Positions 17,293 to 27,028 of a stretch of DNA of 64,000 nucleotides are shown here, piece after piece. Numbering within the stretch: position 1 is the first letter of the stretch; every line of letters starts with the position of its first letter. Origin of the DNA: Heyndrickxia shackletonii (GTDB lineage Bacteria; Bacillota; Bacilli; Bacillales; Bacillaceae_C); contig NZ_LJJC01000004.1 of the NCBI RefSeq assembly GCF_001420715.1, positions 2,155,908-2,219,907 on the forward strand, given 5' to 3'. The translations under genes were made by a program, and so were the position numbers. The notes under the pieces are model-generated. The model searched no databases. It was not told the DNA's origin and was given only the letters and a program-made list of their open reading frames with translations.

Positions 17293-17475
17293 CTTTTCCA
17301 TTTTTTAAAGTGATAAATGGATGTTTAGGTGAATTATGGGCGAATGTACACAAATTCTCCCTTGCACAATTAGATATATTTTTATACAATAATTTCTTGT
17401 AAGAGAAAAGTGTATATCATATACAACCTAAATACATTTATATCTTGCAAATATAAATCGATAGGTGGTAATAAC

Positions 17476-18447
17476 ATGTCAGAAACAAAACCTTATAGAG
17501 TATTACTGTATTATTATTATACTGATATTGAAAATCCTGAGGAATTTGCAGCAGAGCACTTAAAATATTGTAAAGAGCAAGGCTTAAAAGGAAGAATTCT
17601 TGTTGCGCATGAAGGAATTAACGGAACACTCTCAGGAACAGTTGAAAAAACAGAGGAATATATGAACATGATGAAAAATGATCCTCGTTTTAAAGGGATT
17701 GTTTTTAAAGTAGATGAAGCGGATGGTCATGCATTTAAGAAAATGCATGTTAGACCGCGTAAAGAGCTTGTTACTTTACGATTAGAAGATGATATTAATC
17801 CAAATGAACTGACTGGTAAATATTATAGTCCAAAAGAGTTTTTTGAAGCGATGCAAGATGAAAATACGGTCGTTTTGGATGCAAGGAATGACTATGAATA
17901 TGAACTTGGACACTTTAGAGGTGCTATCAAGCCTGATATTGAAACGTTCAGGGAATTACCAGATTGGGTTCGGGCTAATAAAGATAAATTAGAGGGTAAA
18001 AAAATCCTAACCTATTGCACAGGTGGGATCCGCTGTGAAAAGTTTTCAGGATGGCTAGTACGCGAAGGATTTGAAGATGTAGCACAGCTTCATGGTGGAA
18101 TCGTTTCGTACGGTAAGGACCCGGAGGTAAAGGGTGAATTATGGGATGGTCAATGCTATGTATTCGATGAGCGTATTGCTGTTCCTATCAACCATAAAGA
18201 GCATGTCATTGTAGGGAAGGACTATTTTACTGGTGAACCTTGTGAACGTTATGTGAATTGTGCAAACCCTGAGTGTAATAAACAAATTCTATGCTCAGAA
18301 GAAAATGAACATAAATATTTGCGCGGTTGTACACACGAATGCCGTGTACATCCAAGAAATCTTTATGTGAAAGAGCACGGTTTAACACAAGAGGAAGTAG
18401 AAGAAAGATTAAAAAGAATAGAAGAAGAAAACACAGTGAAAATGTAA
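17476..18447 (+). CDS. trhO: tRNA uridine(34) hydroxylase TrhO, rhodanese type
   Basis: A 323-residue protein (YbfQ in B. subtilis, YceA in E. coli) that makes 5-hydroxyuridine at the tRNA wobble base using oxygen. An N-terminal acylphosphatase-like domain (EGINGTLSG near residue 48) precedes a rhodanese domain with the loop CTGGIRCEK. The C-terminus is cysteine-rich, with about six Cys spread over [12 protein letters not shown] and [10 protein letters not shown], probably a zinc site. ATG 17476 follows AGGTGG. A strong terminator overlaps the end. Confidence 0.92.
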   Translation: MSETKPYRVLLYYYYTDIENPEEFAAEHLKYCKEQGLKGRILVAHEGINGTLSGTVEKTEEYMNMMKNDPRFKGIVFKVDEADGHAFKKMHVRPRKELVTLRLEDDINPNELTGKYYSPKEFFEAMQDENTVVLDARNDYEYELGHFRGAIKPDIETFRELPDWVRANKDKLEGKKILTYCTGGIRCEKFSGWLVREGFEDVAQLHGGIVSYGKDPEVKGELWDGQCYVFDERIAVPINHKEHVIVGKDYFTGEPCERYVNCANPECNKQILCSEENEHKYLRGCTHECRVHPRNLYVKEHGLTQEEVEERLKRIEEENTVKM

Positions 18448-18474
18448 AAAAGGTAGCGGTTGCTACCTTTTTTT
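18446..18474 (+). terminator. Terminator after trhO
   Basis: GGTAGC/GCTACC stem flanked by A6 and T7. Confidence 0.9.
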
Positions 18475-18585
18475 ATACAAAAATTTTTTCCCTGCATTAT
18501 CCATTTCATAAAATATTTAGTTTTAAAATAGGAAAGTTTTAGTATATACTAGTGGATAGGTTGAATGGAAAGCGGGTGCAATTTT

Positions 18586-21126
18586 TTGAAACTGAATAAG
18601 AAGGTATTAAATACTTTGAAATTCTTATTCCCAGTTCTTCTTCTATTATTTATTTTTTTAGAATCAAGAAAAATGATAAAGAATTTTGATATAAATTTAA
18701 TCAAAAATCATCTAGATCAATTAAATGTTCACAATATCATTATTATTATCATACTAGGAATTATTGCTGTTACTCCAATGTTATTTTACGATCTAGTGTT
18801 AAATCGAATTCTTAATCTTGGGATACCAAAATTGGAAATGGCAAAATATTCGTTAACCATCAATACATATTCTAATTTTATTGGTTTTGGGGGAGTAGCT
18901 GGATTAAGTTTAAGAACTTACTTTTTTAAAGGTAAATTCAAAGATCGCGGGAAGTTGGTAAAAAATATCGCTCAAATATCGCTATTTTATTTGGCGGGGC
19001 TTTCCATTTTAAGTTGGATTGTGTCTCTAGGGATAATGCAAACAAGTTTTTTAGCGGGAATGAAATGGATAAAGCTAGCTGTATGGGGGATAAGCCTATA
19101 TGCACCTATTCTAATTCTTTTAACAAAATTAAGAGAACGAAAGGATCAAGGGGAGCATTTTAAAACCATCTATATTTTAGAGCTTGCATTGATATCCATT
19201 TTTGAATGGATGTTTGCCATTTTGTTGTTTTTAACTATCGCCAATATTCTTCATATTCATATTACGCTGAGGGAGTTATTCCCAATATTTATTGTTGCGT
19301 CCTGTGCAGGAATTGTCAGTATGATTCCTGGAGGTATCGGTTCCTTTGACTTAATTATGCTACTAGGGTTTGAAAGTCTCCATGTACCTACGGAAAAAAT
19401 CTTGTTGATTCTGCTTTTTTATCGGATTAGTTATTATATTATTCCGTTCATTCTCGGTACCATTTTGTTTGTGAAAAAGCTATGGAATGATTTAGATGAA
19501 CCGTACAGACAGGTCATTCATTTTTTGGCGCGAAATATTAGCCATTGGATTATCACCATTTTAGTATTTTTCTCCGGGATTATTTTGTTAATTTCCGCAT
19601 CTCTTCCTGGAGTATTGGAAAGGGTTAAATTCTTAAGGGAATTTCTTTCTTTTCCCATAATGAACCTTTCTCATCAATTGTCGGTTGCAGCAGGTTTATT
19701 ATTGCTGTTTTTATCAAGAGGAATTGAATACAGAGTGAAATGGGCTTATTATTTCACCATGTTCATGCTTATTTTTGCAGCTATCTTATCAATTACAAAA
19801 AACTTAAATTATGAACAGGCAATTTTTTTAATCATCGTTGCGTTTATCTTATGGTTATCGAAAAAAAGCTTTTATCGCATTAACTTTGTTGTAACATGGG
19901 GAAGAGCTGCATTCGATTTTCTGGGGATCCTTTTCTTTATCATATTGTATTTTTTCATTGGGTATATGAATTTACCGCAACATAGCGAGAAAATGAAAAT
20001 TCCCCATTTTATACGAAAATACATGATTTTGGATCCTGGTGATTTATTTAAAAGTGCCGTTTTAGGATTAATTATTGCATTAATCGTCATTTACTTTGTG
20101 TACTGGCTGAAAAAACCATATGAGGCACAATTTCAATCCTCCATTAATGAGACGGAGAAAATTATGGAACATTTGCAAAAATATGGGGGTACTGTTTTAT
20201 CCCATTTAATATTTTTGCATGACAAAATGATTTATTGGAGCAGATCAGGCAATGTTCTGTTTGCTTTTCAAAAATATGCGGACAAGCTTGTTGTACTAGG
20301 TAATCCGGTAGGAGATCACCGAGAATTTCATGATTGTATTGAAGAATTTCATGATGTTGCTAACTTGTATGGATATACTCCCGTATATTACGAGGTTACG
20401 AAAGAAATGCTTCCGATGCTGCATGAAAATGGCTATGACTTCTTTAAATTAGGTGAGGAAGCATTTGTTAATGTTGAGGAATTTTCTTTGTCTGGGAAAA
20501 AAATGAAAAATTTAAGAGCCGTGAAAAATAAACTGGAGAGAGAGGGCTTTTCATGTAACGTACTGGAACCTCCTTTCTCAGACGAATTACTAACACGTTT
20601 ACAGTTTATTTCGGAGCAATGGCTGCAAGGGAGATTGGAAAAAGGTTTTTCACTAGGTTTTTTTGACAAAGATTATTTAAATTTAGGACCAATTGCTGTT
20701 GTGAAAAATGAAGAAGGTGTTCCTATTGCTTTTACATCGTTAATGCCAAAATATGATGATCATAAAACACTATCTTTGGACCTTATGCGTCAATTGTCTG
20801 ATATACCGCCTGGGATTATGGATTTTATGTTTATTCATCTATTTGAATGGGCAGGTCAAAATGGATATAGTCAGTTTAATATTGGAATGGCACCTTTAGC
20901 AAATGTCGGTTTGTCCAAATATTCGTTTTTAGGAGAAAAGCTAGCATCGCAAATCTATTTACATGGCAGTTTCATCTATCATTTTAAAGGATTGAAAAAT
21001 TTTAAAGAAAAGTACGCCGATACATGGGAACCAAAATACATGGCGTATCGGAAAAAGACTTCACTTCCATTAACAATGTTTCAAGTAGCGCTTCTAATAG
21101 CAAAAAAACGCCCGAAAACCGATTAA
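18586..21126 (+). CDS. mprF: Phosphatidylglycerol lysyltransferase/flippase MprF
   Basis: An 846-residue bifunctional membrane protein. About 14 membrane spans in the first 520 residues form the flippase, including the SMIPGGIGSFDLI motif. The cytoplasmic C-terminal domain (about 530-846) is the synthase that adds lysine from Lys-tRNA to phosphatidylglycerol (GNPVGDHREF, SLGFFDKDYL, FNIGMAPLANVG). The modified lipid lowers surface charge and protects against cationic peptides. TTG 18586, seven bases after GCGGGTG, gives an N-terminus that lines up with recalled B. subtilis MprF; ATG 18565 is the alternative. It is monocistronic and ends in a terminator shared with pepF. Confidence 0.92.
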   Translation: MKLNKKVLNTLKFLFPVLLLLFIFLESRKMIKNFDINLIKNHLDQLNVHNIIIIIILGIIAVTPMLFYDLVLNRILNLGIPKLEMAKYSLTINTYSNFIGFGGVAGLSLRTYFFKGKFKDRGKLVKNIAQISLFYLAGLSILSWIVSLGIMQTSFLAGMKWIKLAVWGISLYAPILILLTKLRERKDQGEHFKTIYILELALISIFEWMFAILLFLTIANILHIHITLRELFPIFIVASCAGIVSMIPGGIGSFDLIMLLGFESLHVPTEKILLILLFYRISYYIIPFILGTILFVKKLWNDLDEPYRQVIHFLARNISHWIITILVFFSGIILLISASLPGVLERVKFLREFLSFPIMNLSHQLSVAAGLLLLFLSRGIEYRVKWAYYFTMFMLIFAAILSITKNLNYEQAIFLIIVAFILWLSKKSFYRINFVVTWGRAAFDFLGILFFIILYFFIGYMNLPQHSEKMKIPHFIRKYMILDPGDLFKSAVLGLIIALIVIYFVYWLKKPYEAQFQSSINETEKIMEHLQKYGGTVLSHLIFLHDKMIYWSRSGNVLFAFQKYADKLVVLGNPVGDHREFHDCIEEFHDVANLYGYTPVYYEVTKEMLPMLHENGYDFFKLGEEAFVNVEEFSLSGKKMKNLRAVKNKLEREGFSCNVLEPPFSDELLTRLQFISEQWLQGRLEKGFSLGFFDKDYLNLGPIAVVKNEEGVPIAFTSLMPKYDDHKTLSLDLMRQLSDIPPGIMDFMFIHLFEWAGQNGYSQFNIGMAPLANVGLSKYSFLGEKLASQIYLHGSFIYHFKGLKNFKEKYADTWEPKYMAYRKKTSLPLTMFQVALLIAKKRPKTD

Positions 21127-21147
21127 TAATCGGCTAGGGCGTTTTTT
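21102..21147. terminator. Bidirectional terminator between mprF and pepF
   Basis: Outer stem ACGCCC (21108-21113) with GGGCGT (21137-21142), inner CCGATTA/TAATCGG stem, A- and T-runs on both sides. The mprF stop lies in the loop region. Confidence 0.85.
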
Positions 21148-21166
21148 GTTTTATTTTTCGCTTTCC

Positions 21167-22977
21167 TTATTCGTAACTTTTTTCTAATTCATCTACTAAA
21201 TAACCGACATATGCAACCGCTTTTTTAATCGCATCTGGTTTTGACATATCGACACCGGCTTTTTTAATTAAATCAAGAGGTTTTAAAGTACCTCCGGATT
21301 TTAACACGTCTAACCAACGATCAACTGCTGGTTGACCTTCTTCTTGAATCATTTGGGAAACTGCAGTAGATACAGTTAAACCGGCAGAATACGTATATGG
21401 ATACAGTCCCATATAATAATGTGGTTGACGCATCCAAGTTAAGCTTGCACCTTCATCTAGTTCAACAGCATCTCCCCAGAAATTAGAAATTGTTTCATAT
21501 TTTTGTTCACAAAGTGCTTTTGCTGTTAATGGTTTACCAGCTTCCGCAAGACTGTAAACTCGTCTTTGGAATTCTCCTTCAAGAAGATGGGTGACAAAAT
21601 TATGATAGTACGTTCCTAAAAGACTAGAGATAACCCAACGCTTCATGCGCTTATCATTCGTTTTTGAAAGAATATGATTGGCAAGCAAAAGTTCATTCAT
21701 CGTAGATGGTGCTTCAACAAAATACATGGATGGACGGGTATTAACTATTCTTTGATTTTTCCCGGCAAGATAGAAGTGACCTGCATGACCTAATTCGTGA
21801 GCTAAGACAAAGGCGCCGCGCATCGTATCTGTCCATGTAATCAAAATATATGGATGCACACCATATGGACTGGAGCAAAATGCACCTGTTGACTTACCAA
21901 TATTATCTGCTAAATCTACCCATCTTTGAGATAATGCTGTTTTCATAATTTGGCTGTATTCAGGACCCATTACTTCAAGTGCATCGAGGATCATATTGGC
22001 TGCTTCCCCAAAGGTTGTTTTTGGATTGAAGTCTGGGTCTAAAGGAGCCTTTAAATCACAGAACAACATTTTTCTAAGCCTAATTCACGTTTTTTCAAAT
22101 TTGCAAAACGCTGCATATGAGGTGCAAGTTCCGTCTGAATAATGTCCAATTGATTATTATACATTTCCTCTGTTACTTTTTGCGGGTGTAAAAGCATTTC
22201 AGTAACAGAAGAATAATTGCGGGCACGCGAGATAGCAACTTGTTTCTTCACTTCGGTTGCATATGTTGCTGCAAAAGTGTTTTTATATTGTTCCAAAGTT
22301 TTAATGAATGAATCATATGCTTTTCTTCGGACCTCTGTATTTGTGGACAATTCATAACGGTCTTCATACAAGGCAAAGGACATTGGCAATTCATTGTCGC
22401 CTTCATGGATTGAGTCAAATTGCATATCAGAAGACTTGCCAAGCTGATAAATAGTATATGGTGAATTATGTATTTCGCTCAAAGATGCTAAAAGCTCTTC
22501 GACTTCCGGAGAAAGGATATATTTCTTTTTCTCTAATAAATCATTTAATTTATTTTTATAAACTTCTAACTCTGCCTCTTCTTGTAAATATCTCTCAACC
22601 GTTCCTTCAGAAAGAGATAATATTTCTGTCTCAATAAATGATAAAGCTGCACCTAATTTTGCAAGCATTCCTGCAACTAAGGAGGAATTTCCTTGATTAA
22701 CTGGATTAGACCCATCTTCAGAGGATTTTAAGCTAGCGTAAGTAGCAACTCTAACGACACGGATGTGTAACTGCTCCTCTGCGTATAGACATTTTAATAA
22801 AACTTTCGCACCTGTATGAAGTTTCCCTTTAAACTGACTTACACTTGAAATATCAGTTTCAATTGATTTAAGCTCTGCTTCCCAAAGATCATCAGAAGCA
22901 AATAAATCCTTTAAATTCCATGTATTTTCTACAGGAACCTCTGAACGCGTTAATCTTTTTTCAACGGTTTTCTGCAT
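21167..22977 (-). pseudogene. pepF: Oligoendopeptidase F, frameshifted
   Basis: Two overlapping frames together make one M3B metallopeptidase of about 600 residues. The N-terminal part (from ATG 22977, after AAAGGAGG) runs to RFANLKKRELGLEK and then leaves frame. The rest continues as MLFCDLKAPLDPDFNP in the next frame and holds the zinc motif HELGH with the downstream EAPST glutamate. At the join the message has G followed by five A then TG; six A would restore the usual reading GLEKMLFCDLKAP. So one base is missing from an A-run (T-run 22069-22073 on plus). It could be a true loss, a phase-variable run, or a sequencing error. PepF degrades short peptides in the cytoplasm and in B. subtilis (YjbG) can affect sporulation. 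Confidence 0.85.
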
Positions 22978-23194
22978 ATTGATTCCTCCTTTAAAAATAT
23001 GAATAATGGGAACATTTCGTATCCCTAACAAATTTTATTATATATTAATTTGAAAAATTTGAATATGGTAAATTGCTATAATTGGAAGGATTTTAGTAGG
23101 GAATTATTTCAAATCATAAAAGAACGAGCTTTTTCACAAAATAATTTCGTTCAATATGAACAAATTACGCTCGAAAACAATGGAGGGAGTTAAT

Positions 23195-23401
23195 ATGACA
23201 GTAATTAATAATATTAAACAAACTGTTTCTGGCCTAAAAAGTGCACAGGCTAACTTAGAAAGCTTTGCTTTAGCAACGGATAACCAACAAGCTAAACAGC
23301 TTTATCAAACATGTGCACAACAAACACAAACAATTATCGATACTTTAACACCAAGAATGAATGAGGTTGAACAAGAAGAACCACAATATAAACAACAATA
23401 A
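23195..23401 (+). CDS. DUF1657 protein, first copy
   Basis: A 68-residue, mostly helical protein of DUF1657: VINNIKQTVSGLKSAQANLESFALA, then QAKQLYQTCAQQTQTIIDTL, ending EEPQYKQQ. ATG 23195 follows TGGAGGGAG. DUF1657 genes often sit beside DUF421 and spoVA genes in spore-formers, including the mobile spoVA operon tied to spore heat resistance. Here a second DUF1657 gene and a DUF421 gene follow, with no spoVA genes. The molecular role is unknown. Confidence 0.85.
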   Translation: MTVINNIKQTVSGLKSAQANLESFALATDNQQAKQLYQTCAQQTQTIIDTLTPRMNEVEQEEPQYKQQ

Positions 23402-23412
23402 CTGCGTTTGTT

Positions 23413-23446
23413 TTACCGGCGGTCTTATCCGCATAACCGCCGGTAA
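23413..23446 (+). promoter_or_regulatory. Perfect intercistronic hairpin between the two DUF1657 genes
   Basis: TTACCGGCGGT (23413-23423) and ACCGCCGGTAA (23436-23446) form an 11-bp GC-rich stem with a 12-base loop. Only a weak T-rich tail follows, so it may be an attenuator or an mRNA-stabilising element. Confidence 0.6.
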
Positions 23447-23474
23447 TTAATCATTTGCAAAAGGGGGATTCAAT

Positions 23475-23678
23475 GTGACGGTTGCATCGGATGTGAAAAA
23501 TTGTATAGCAAGTCTTCAAGGGGCAAAAAATAATTTTAGTCATTTGGCTCTTGTATCAAGAGATGATGAAGCAAAACGGATATTTCATGAATGTATGATG
23601 GAAACGGAAGAGATCATTCAAGATCTGCAAAGTCGTGTTTATTCTTTGGAAAGAGAAGAACCCCAATATAAGGGATAG
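23475..23678 (+). CDS. DUF1657 protein, second copy
   Basis: A 67-residue paralogue of the upstream gene: DVKNCIASLQGAKNNFSHLALV, EAKRIFHECMMETEEIIQ, ending REEPQYKG. The shared EEPQYK end marks the two as a tandem duplication. It starts at GTG 23475 after AAGGGGGA; an ATG two bases earlier is out of frame and meets TGA at once. The DUF421 gene begins 17 bases after its stop, so the two are surely cotranscribed. Confidence 0.85.
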   Translation: MTVASDVKNCIASLQGAKNNFSHLALVSRDDEAKRIFHECMMETEEIIQDLQSRVYSLEREEPQYKG

Positions 23679-23695
23679 AGAAAGGAGAGTGTGTA

Positions 23696-24562
23696 ATGAA
23701 CTTGCCAGGATGGTTAGAAGTTATAATTAGGTCCTTATCCATACTTATTGTTTTGTTTATTCTGACAAAAATTCGAGGTAAAAAACAAATATCACAACTC
23801 TCCCTCTTTGAATATATTATTGGAATAACGATTGGCGATATTTCAGCAGAGACTTCAGTTGGTGTAAAATCAAATTTTTTTTACGGTGTAAGCAGTTTGC
23901 TTGTATGGACGGTTATTCCTCTTATTATCAGTTTTAGTACGTTAAAAAATAAAAAGGTTCGTGAAGTACTTGAAGGTAAAGCAACAGTTGTTATAAAAGA
24001 CGGAAAAATACAAGAGGATACCTTAAATAAGGAAAAATACAGTATAGATAATATCATGGAGCTTCTTCGGCAGAAAAATGCCTTTAATATTGCGGACGTC
24101 GAATTTGCCGTTTTAGAACCAAGCGGCGATTTAAGTGTATTGATGAAAAAAGAAAGTCAACCGTTAACACCAAAAGATATACAAATGAAAGTCCCATCAG
24201 AAAAAGAACCGCAGACAGTTATTATGGAAGGAAAAATTTTAGATGAACCATTGGGACTAACAGGATATAATCGCGCATGGCTGGAAGCGGAGCTGCAAAA
24301 ACTAAATGTTGCTTTGGATAATATAGTGGTCGGACAAATCGATTCGTACGGAAAATTAACTGTTGATATATTTGATGATAAAATTCAAATTCCAAAATCT
24401 CAGGAAAGAGCTTTGTTACTTGCTACTATAAAAAAATGTCAAGCAGATATGGAGCTTTTCACCCTTGCAACTGAATCAAAGGAAGCACAGCAAATGTATA
24501 AAAAGAATGCAGAACGCTTAGCTCACATGATAAAACGTGTAGAATATTTACTTAACGAATAG
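23696..24562 (+). CDS. DUF421 (YetF-type) membrane protein with a DUF1657-like tail
   Basis: A 288-residue protein. Residues 1-85 hold three membrane spans (RSLSILIVLFILTK, LFEYIIGITIGD, FFYGVSSLLVWTVIPL). Residues 90-225 form the two small cytoplasmic beta domains of DUF421 (GKATVVIKDGKI, LLRQKNAFNIADVEFAVLEPSG). The last 55 residues (from about SQERALLLATIKKC) do not belong to ordinary DUF421. They repeat the DUF1657 pattern seen in the two genes upstream: IKKCQADMELFTLAT then EAQQMYKKNAERLAHMI. This fusion argues that DUF1657 proteins bind DUF421 in cis or in trans. A role in spore or germination membrane physiology is inferred from family context only. Confidence 0.85.
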   Translation: MNLPGWLEVIIRSLSILIVLFILTKIRGKKQISQLSLFEYIIGITIGDISAETSVGVKSNFFYGVSSLLVWTVIPLIISFSTLKNKKVREVLEGKATVVIKDGKIQEDTLNKEKYSIDNIMELLRQKNAFNIADVEFAVLEPSGDLSVLMKKESQPLTPKDIQMKVPSEKEPQTVIMEGKILDEPLGLTGYNRAWLEAELQKLNVALDNIVVGQIDSYGKLTVDIFDDKIQIPKSQERALLLATIKKCQADMELFTLATESKEAQQMYKKNAERLAHMIKRVEYLLNE

Positions 24563-24591
24563 GTGAATTTTGAAGTACTAATATCACTCAT

Positions 24592-24620
24592 ACTCGTCAA
24601 ATATGGCGAGTTTTTATTTT
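24592..24620 (+). terminator. Terminator after the DUF421 gene
   Basis: ACTCGTC/GGCGAGT imperfect stem followed by TTTTTATTTTT. Confidence 0.7.
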
Positions 24621-24706
24621 TATAAAGGTTGATATTACATATATAAATAATTTAGTGCATATAGAAATAAAAGGTACAATTTTTCTGTTCAGGAGGTTAT
24701 ATTCTT

Positions 24707-27028
24707 ATGTCTGGGTTGGGCAAAAGCATCATAAGAAAGGAAGCCCTTAATAAAGTAACAGGAAATGCAAGATATACTAATGATATCGCCTTTTCACACA
24801 TATTGGAAACTGCATTTGTTCGCAGCCCTCATGCACATGCGAAAATTCTTTCTATAGATATATCACAGGCTAAAAGAATTCATGGTGTTAGAGCCATTAT
24901 AACTGGTGAAAATCTTCCGATGACTGGAGAAGATATTTTGGACCATCCACCTCTTGCCTATGATAAAGTACGCCATTATGGTGAGCCTGTCGTTATGATT
25001 GTAGCGGAAAAAAAATATCAGGCAAAACAAGCCGCGAATTTTATCAAAGTTAACTACTCCCCCCTTCCAGTCGTTAATTCACCACTAGAGGCAATGCAGC
25101 AAAATTCACCTCTAGTCCATGAAAATCTAGGGAAATATGAAGTGATGAAAGGTATATATCCTGTACCCAGTACCAACATTGCAAACCATACGAAAATTAG
25201 AAAAGGCAATATTGACGCTGGATTTTCAAAATGTGATGTTATTGTAGAAAAAAGCTACTCCTTTACACAAGCCGACCATGCAGCAATGGAAACAAGATGT
25301 GCAACTGCTGAAATTACTCCCTCTGGCATTGTTATTATTCACTCATCCTCACAAGCGCCATATTTAATAAAAAAATCCATATCCAGTATTTTTAACATCG
25401 AGGAAGGAAAAGTCGATGTTCATACACCCCTTGTTGGTGGAGCATATGGGGGAAAGGCAGCAATACAACTGGAATACCTTGCATATATTGCTTCAAGGGC
25501 TGTCGGCGGAAAACCCGTTAAAGTGTTGAATTCTAGAGAAGAGGATCTTATTATGTCACCAGTTCACATTGGACTTACCGCTACTGTTAAAATCGGATGT
25601 ACATCAGATGGTAAGATTCAAGCTGCGAAATACACTTATTTGTTTGACGGAGGTGCTTATTCAGATAAGGGAGTTGATATGAGTAAATCAGCAGGAATTG
25701 ATTGCACCGGACCTTATAATATAGAAAATGTTTGGTGTGATTCCTATTGTATGTATACAAATCACCCTTATTCTACTTCATTTCGCGGCTTTAGCCACTC
25801 GGAACTAACGTTTGCTGCTGATCGAACCATGGATATTTTAGCTAAGGAACTAAATATGGATCCCATTGATTTTCGGCTAATAAATGCCATTAAGGAAGGA
25901 GATACTACCCCAACACAAACACCATTAACTAAAAGTAATATAGGAAACATGACAAAATGCTTAAAAAGGCTAAAAGAGCTTATAGGTCCCAATATCAATT
26001 ACCGGCAAAAAATTGGTAATGGTAAAATTCGATCACTTGGAATAAGCGGTCTGTGGAAAACCTCCAATATTGATTCGGATGCAGGGTCTGGTGCAATCAT
26101 TACCTTTAATAATGATGGGAGCATGAACCTAAACTGCGGGTTGGTAGAACTTGGTCAAGGCACCAAAACAGCTTTAACGCAAATCATTGCAGAGCGTTTC
26201 AAAATGGATGTAGATATGGTACATGTAAAAATGTCGGTGGATACGGAAATAACTCCCGAGCATTGGAAAACAGTAGCGAGCAGAGGCACATTTATGGTCG
26301 GCAGGGCTGTAATGGATGCATGTAATGATGCAATTGCACAATTTAAGCATGTTGCCGCCAAAATTTTTTTAGTGGAAGAAGAAGATTTAGAGGTAGGGGA
26401 AGGGAAAGTTTACCTAAGAGCAAATCCAGTTAGGAGCATTCCAATGGCGGAGCTTGCTCATGGATATAAATATCCCAAGGGAAGTGCGATTGGCGGAGAA
26501 ATTATTGGAAGAGGAAAATATATTTTGCGAAATATTGTCCCCATTGATCCGGAAACAGGAAAGGGGGTTCCAGGGCCGGAATGGACAGTTGGTGCTGAAG
26601 CGGTCGAAGTAGAATATGATGAGGAAAATTTCACATATGAGCTTAAAAGAGTTTTTGCTGTCATTGATTGTGGAAGGTTAATTAATCCACTACTTGCAAA
26701 GGGGCAAGTAATGGGGGCAGCCCATATGGGTCTAAGTTTTGCTACTAGAGAGAAATTTGATTTTTCTAATAAAGGGGAAGTATTAAATCCTCAGCTTAGG
26801 ACTTATCATATGTTAAGATATGGCGAGAATCCTGAATATATTGTTGATTTTGTCGAAACTCCGTTCTTAGATTCTCCATATGGGATTCGCGGAATAGGGG
26901 AGCATGGCATCATAGGCATTCCTGCAGCATTAGCAAACAGTCTTTCCAATGCGATGGAAAAAGAATTAATGATTCTTCCATTAACCCCGGAAAATTTATG
27001 GCGGATCAAGAATGGAGTACAATCATGA
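24707..27028 (+). CDS. Xanthine dehydrogenase family, molybdopterin-binding subunit
   Basis: The 773-residue large subunit of a molybdenum hydroxylase. Cofactor-binding motifs are visible: GGAYGGK, SFRGFSHSE (the usual RGxGxxE site), GLVELGQGTKT, and the C-terminal GIGEHG whose Glu is the catalytic base. Enzymes of this family hydroxylate purines, aldehydes, nicotinate or CO; the substrate cannot be told here. It is the first of three genes in the order Mo-FAD-FeS. The FAD gene overlaps by four bases (ATGA). No XdhC-type chaperone or cytidylyltransferase follows. moaA-moeA-mobB at 10 kb could supply cofactor. Confidence 0.9.
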   Translation: MSGLGKSIIRKEALNKVTGNARYTNDIAFSHILETAFVRSPHAHAKILSIDISQAKRIHGVRAIITGENLPMTGEDILDHPPLAYDKVRHYGEPVVMIVAEKKYQAKQAANFIKVNYSPLPVVNSPLEAMQQNSPLVHENLGKYEVMKGIYPVPSTNIANHTKIRKGNIDAGFSKCDVIVEKSYSFTQADHAAMETRCATAEITPSGIVIIHSSSQAPYLIKKSISSIFNIEEGKVDVHTPLVGGAYGGKAAIQLEYLAYIASRAVGGKPVKVLNSREEDLIMSPVHIGLTATVKIGCTSDGKIQAAKYTYLFDGGAYSDKGVDMSKSAGIDCTGPYNIENVWCDSYCMYTNHPYSTSFRGFSHSELTFAADRTMDILAKELNMDPIDFRLINAIKEGDTTPTQTPLTKSNIGNMTKCLKRLKELIGPNINYRQKIGNGKIRSLGISGLWKTSNIDSDAGSGAIITFNNDGSMNLNCGLVELGQGTKTALTQIIAERFKMDVDMVHVKMSVDTEITPEHWKTVASRGTFMVGRAVMDACNDAIAQFKHVAAKIFLVEEEDLEVGEGKVYLRANPVRSIPMAELAHGYKYPKGSAIGGEIIGRGKYILRNIVPIDPETGKGVPGPEWTVGAEAVEVEYDEENFTYELKRVFAVIDCGRLINPLLAKGQVMGAAHMGLSFATREKFDFSNKGEVLNPQLRTYHMLRYGENPEYIVDFVETPFLDSPYGIRGIGEHGIIGIPAALANSLSNAMEKELMILPLTPENLWRIKNGVQS

